A stretch of 14,605 nt of DNA, from positions 1 through 14,605 of the forward strand of contig JAVHSH010000022.1 of assembly GCA_036172095.1 (NCBI GenBank), read 5' to 3'. A program made the translations under genes and the position numbers. Shown here piece after piece: positions 12,309 to 14,605 of this stretch (positions within the stretch are counted from its first letter, which is position 1; the number at the start of each line of letters is the position of its first letter). The notes under the pieces are model-generated. The model was not told where the DNA came from. It saw only the letters and a program-made list of their open reading frames with translations, and searched no databases. The DNA comes from JAKBEU01 sp036172095. GTDB taxonomy: Bacteria > Patescibacteriota > Microgenomatia > UBA1406 > GWC2-37-13.

Positions 12309-14582
12309 CTATTCTTTCAATAATTCAATAAAAAAGACCCGATCGTTCGACAAGTCCGTATTATAGAGGATTCGGCTATTTTTCACAAGGGGAGAAAAGT
12401 TGGTGTTTAAAAGATGGACTGAATCGGGAAGTTGTAGTTCAAAATTGACGTCATGAGATTGTGCTCCAATTTGTTTTTGGATTACGAGTTGGTAGATGGC
12501 CTTTCCCTTCTTAAAACGAAGGGATGAATTGTACGAAAGGACGACAGTTTTTTTCCCTTGAGGGGGAATTTCCATAAAAAATCCAATCACTTTATTTTTG
12601 CCGGTCTCTGAGTCATAAGAGGGCAGCCTATCTCCATCAACGAGGAGTGTCGTTAGCTGAGAATCCGCAGGGAGGAGGATTTGGAAATAATTTTTATAAA
12701 TGCCTCCAGGAAACACTTCGGAAAGGGAGTTATTTACATAGTCGATTGTGACCGTCGTATTTATGAGGCCGGAATCATCGATGACCGTTTTAGTCGTATA
12801 AGTTTGATCGACGAAAAAATTTGTTTTATTGACACCAAGATTTGCATCAAGCGGAAATTGGAAATCGGCATAGCAGTTTAATTTTGCGGTTGTGGGACAA
12901 AAGGGTGTCGCTAATCTTCCGCTCCAATAGAGTTCGTCAAGTTTCTTTTGTGATGATTCAGCATTCATGAATAGGACCATATTCTTTTGGTCAAATCCTT
13001 CAACGATTGCAGTGCTTAAAAGCAAAGGATCAGCCAGCTCGGCTTGCGAAAGAAGCTGTTGGACAACAGAAGTAAGAAAGCTTTTCTTCTGGGTTGAACC
13101 GGGGAAAAAACCATGCTCAGCATAGTATTGTGTCTTTATATAGAAGTTATCTTTCGTTATTTTTTCCTTGTAGTCAGGAATCTGAAGTTCATCGAACGCA
13201 CCGATGATATTTTTGACTCCCGATGTTGTTATTAATGCCGCGCCGCTCCATGAGCTTATCCCCAGTTCCTTTTGGAGGAAGAAAGTTGCCTGTTGATAGG
13301 TATCATAGAAATCCGGAAAGAAAGCGCTGTCCCGCAAGAACCAATGAGGTTGATTGAGATATACTTTTATTGGATTGGGTGGTGCGACGTGTGCAGAGAG
13401 TTGACCATCCGCATCATATACGTCCAGTATCTGCAAATCCTGCAATCCGAAATAGTGCGTATTTGCTATTGCAAACGATCCGATGAATCCACCTCCCGGT
13501 CTCAGTTCCATGTTGTTTGCAAACAAGAGAAGAATCGTCTGTTCATTTTTTTCGCCTAGAAGCTCCGGAAGGAGAGTGAACACCTTCCTCATCTTCCTCA
13601 TTTGGGCAATTTTTTTTTGGAATTTATCTTTCAGCGCAGGCTGGATAAGGTACGGAGGGATCTTTCGATAGATAGTGAGTATATATTCTTCTGACTGGGT
13701 AAGGAGGACGAGTGTCTTGTCGAAGTGCCCTCTCGTTTGACGTGCCGTGAGTTCATTGCGAGGGCGTTGAATCATCAGTTTTGCAAGCTGTTGCGCTTCA
13801 TTCGTTAATGAACCGATAACCGGAATAAGTTTTGTTGTTGTCGTATTTACGACAAATAGATCATCAGAAAACTGGGCAAGAGAAAATAATAAATACACAG
13901 GTCTAACTGGCTTATAGAGAAGGGATGCGATTGACAGGAATCGCTCTTTGTCATCATTTTTTTTCTTGGCTTCTGTCAGATTATAGTCAAGTAGATAGGT
14001 TCCAGATTTATAAGAATAATAACTTGCTATCGAAAGGGGAATCCAAAAAGAGAAAACGTATGTGATACAAGCGAATATAAGAAGAGAGGTGATGAATCGT
14101 TGGAGAATATGCTTCGTAAATGAAACAATATTCCTTTTTTGAGGAATAATAATACGTTTTTTGTTGGCCGTATGCCGATTCATAGACTCCAACGTCAAGA
14201 TGGGGGAATGTTGTTTTCCGGATATCGAAAACCATATGACAGTCTGTATCTGAGATATACCATATGCTTCATCGCCGATGATATGAATCATTTTCTGATG
14301 AGGGGGAAGCATAAGAGTCTTCACCGTTTTTTTATGGGAATGGAAAGTGATATAAGTCAGGGGGAAGTTTGCAGTGAGTTTTTTCGTTCTCCCTTCCTTC
14401 GCGATAATAAAGCAGAGATCAAAATGCGAATCCTCGGGAATATGGGGAGAGATGAATACTTGTATATCGTGTTTGATAAGGTGTAGTTTTAGCGCCTTTG
14501 AGAATTCATCAGTATGCTCTATTACAATCAATGCACGCTGTTTGCTTGTAGTTTGTTCTGAAATAAATCGCGCACCGCTCAT
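12309..14582 (-). CDS. DUF4012 membrane protein with N-terminal cytosolic domain
   Basis: 757 residues. An N-terminal alpha/beta segment (about 15-120, starting RALIVIEHTDEFSKALK) looks like a divergent Rossmann or receiver-like fold without a glycine-rich loop. A basic stretch and one membrane span (about 162-186) follow, then a large region predicted outside the cell. The DUF4012 hallmark is the segment TILLLFANNMELRPGGGFIG (349-367). DUF4012 proteins are common in Patescibacteria and in Gram-positives near surface-polysaccharide genes; their biochemical function is not established. ATG at 14582 is supported by the -10 element at 14591-14600. The gene heads the minus-strand cluster, so its promoter may drive rplY-nusA-infB as well. 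Confidence 0.88.
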   Translation of the reverse strand: MSGARFISEQTTSKQRALIVIEHTDEFSKALKLHLIKHDIQVFISPHIPEDSHFDLCFIIAKEGRTKKLTANFPLTYITFHSHKKTVKTLMLPPHQKMIHIIGDEAYGISQIQTVIWFSISGKQHSPILTLESMNRHTANKKRIIIPQKRNIVSFTKHILQRFITSLLIFACITYVFSFWIPLSIASYYSYKSGTYLLDYNLTEAKKKNDDKERFLSIASLLYKPVRPVYLLFSLAQFSDDLFVVNTTTTKLIPVIGSLTNEAQQLAKLMIQRPRNELTARQTRGHFDKTLVLLTQSEEYILTIYRKIPPYLIQPALKDKFQKKIAQMRKMRKVFTLLPELLGEKNEQTILLLFANNMELRPGGGFIGSFAIANTHYFGLQDLQILDVYDADGQLSAHVAPPNPIKVYLNQPHWFLRDSAFFPDFYDTYQQATFFLQKELGISSWSGAALITTSGVKNIIGAFDELQIPDYKEKITKDNFYIKTQYYAEHGFFPGSTQKKSFLTSVVQQLLSQAELADPLLLSTAIVEGFDQKNMVLFMNAESSQKKLDELYWSGRLATPFCPTTAKLNCYADFQFPLDANLGVNKTNFFVDQTYTTKTVIDDSGLINTTVTIDYVNNSLSEVFPGGIYKNYFQILLPADSQLTTLLVDGDRLPSYDSETGKNKVIGFFMEIPPQGKKTVVLSYNSSLRFKKGKAIYQLVIQKQIGAQSHDVNFELQLPDSVHLLNTNFSPLVKNSRILYNTDLSNDRVFFIELLKE

Positions 14583-14590
14583 ATAGTATA

Positions 14591-14600
14591 ATTGTACAAT
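14591..14600. promoter_or_regulatory. Palindromic -10 element, probably bidirectional
   Basis: ATTGTACAAT is a perfect 10-bp palindrome holding TG-TACAAT on each strand. The minus copy (14598-14591 with its TG) ends 8 bases before the DUF4012 ATG. The plus copy ends at 14600 and points off the right edge, where a divergent leaderless gene would start a few bases beyond the window. Confidence 0.5.
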
Positions 14601-14605
14601 GAATT

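Noticed and set aside
1..14605. CRISPR array or prophage
   Set aside because: No regularly spaced direct repeats, no cas-like proteins and no phage structural or integrase genes are visible; most of the window is housekeeping genes.

Overview
The window reads as a compact chromosomal segment of a Patescibacteria (Candidate Phyla Radiation) bacterium, possibly Microgenomates-like. This is inferred from several traits together: AT-rich DNA, nearly gapless gene packing, shortened housekeeping proteins (IF-2 of 484 residues, NusA of 334, an AspRS without its GAD insertion), a DUF4012 surface protein, a GIY-YIG gene flanked by repeats, and several family-less membrane or surface proteins. The standard code fits: TGA stops aspS at the dacA junction. 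No gene has a convincing Shine-Dalgarno site. Most transcription-unit starts instead have an extended -10 box (TG or TGn + TAnnnT) placed 5 to 9 bases before the start codon, so leaderless mRNAs look like the rule here.

Left part (1-466): a GIY-YIG nuclease-family gene on the minus strand runs off the left edge. It is preceded by two tandem hairpins that abut the CCA end of a minus-strand tRNA-Tyr (GUA). An inverted copy of the hairpin arm lies inside the 3' end of the GIY-YIG gene. A 62-bp spacer carries divergent promoters for the tRNA and for ldh.

Plus-strand block (466-3505): L-lactate dehydrogenase, with a cofactor-site change suggesting NADP(H); a two-gene unit made of a CPVC-motif multi-spanning membrane protein and a small helical protein; and a membrane-anchored extracytoplasmic protein. 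This block converges with, and overlaps by 3 bp, a minus-strand aspS-dacA pair (3502-5810). AspRS carries marks of a non-discriminating enzyme; DacA is a D,D-carboxypeptidase. aspS diverges from a HAD-like gene (5831-6463) at one shared symmetric -10 element.

Right part (6456-14582): a long minus-strand co-directional cluster, DUF4012 - rplY - nusA - infB - DHH-like - recJ, with gaps of 1 to 24 bp. It is a pared-down version of the common bacterial nusA-infB operon: rimP, ylxR and rbfA are absent. The DHH-like protein sits where nrnA usually lies but has lost key motif residues. A perfect 10-bp palindrome at 14591-14600 carries a -10 box on each strand, for DUF4012 and probably for a divergent gene just beyond the right edge.

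Taken together, the genes cover translation and transcription (tRNA-Tyr, AspRS, IF-2, NusA, L25), DNA repair (RecJ), cell envelope (DacA, DUF4012, anchored proteins) and fermentation (LDH). The least understood parts are the CPVC/helical gene pair, the GIY-YIG hairpin element, the degenerate DHH protein and the leaderless/bidirectional promoter architecture.
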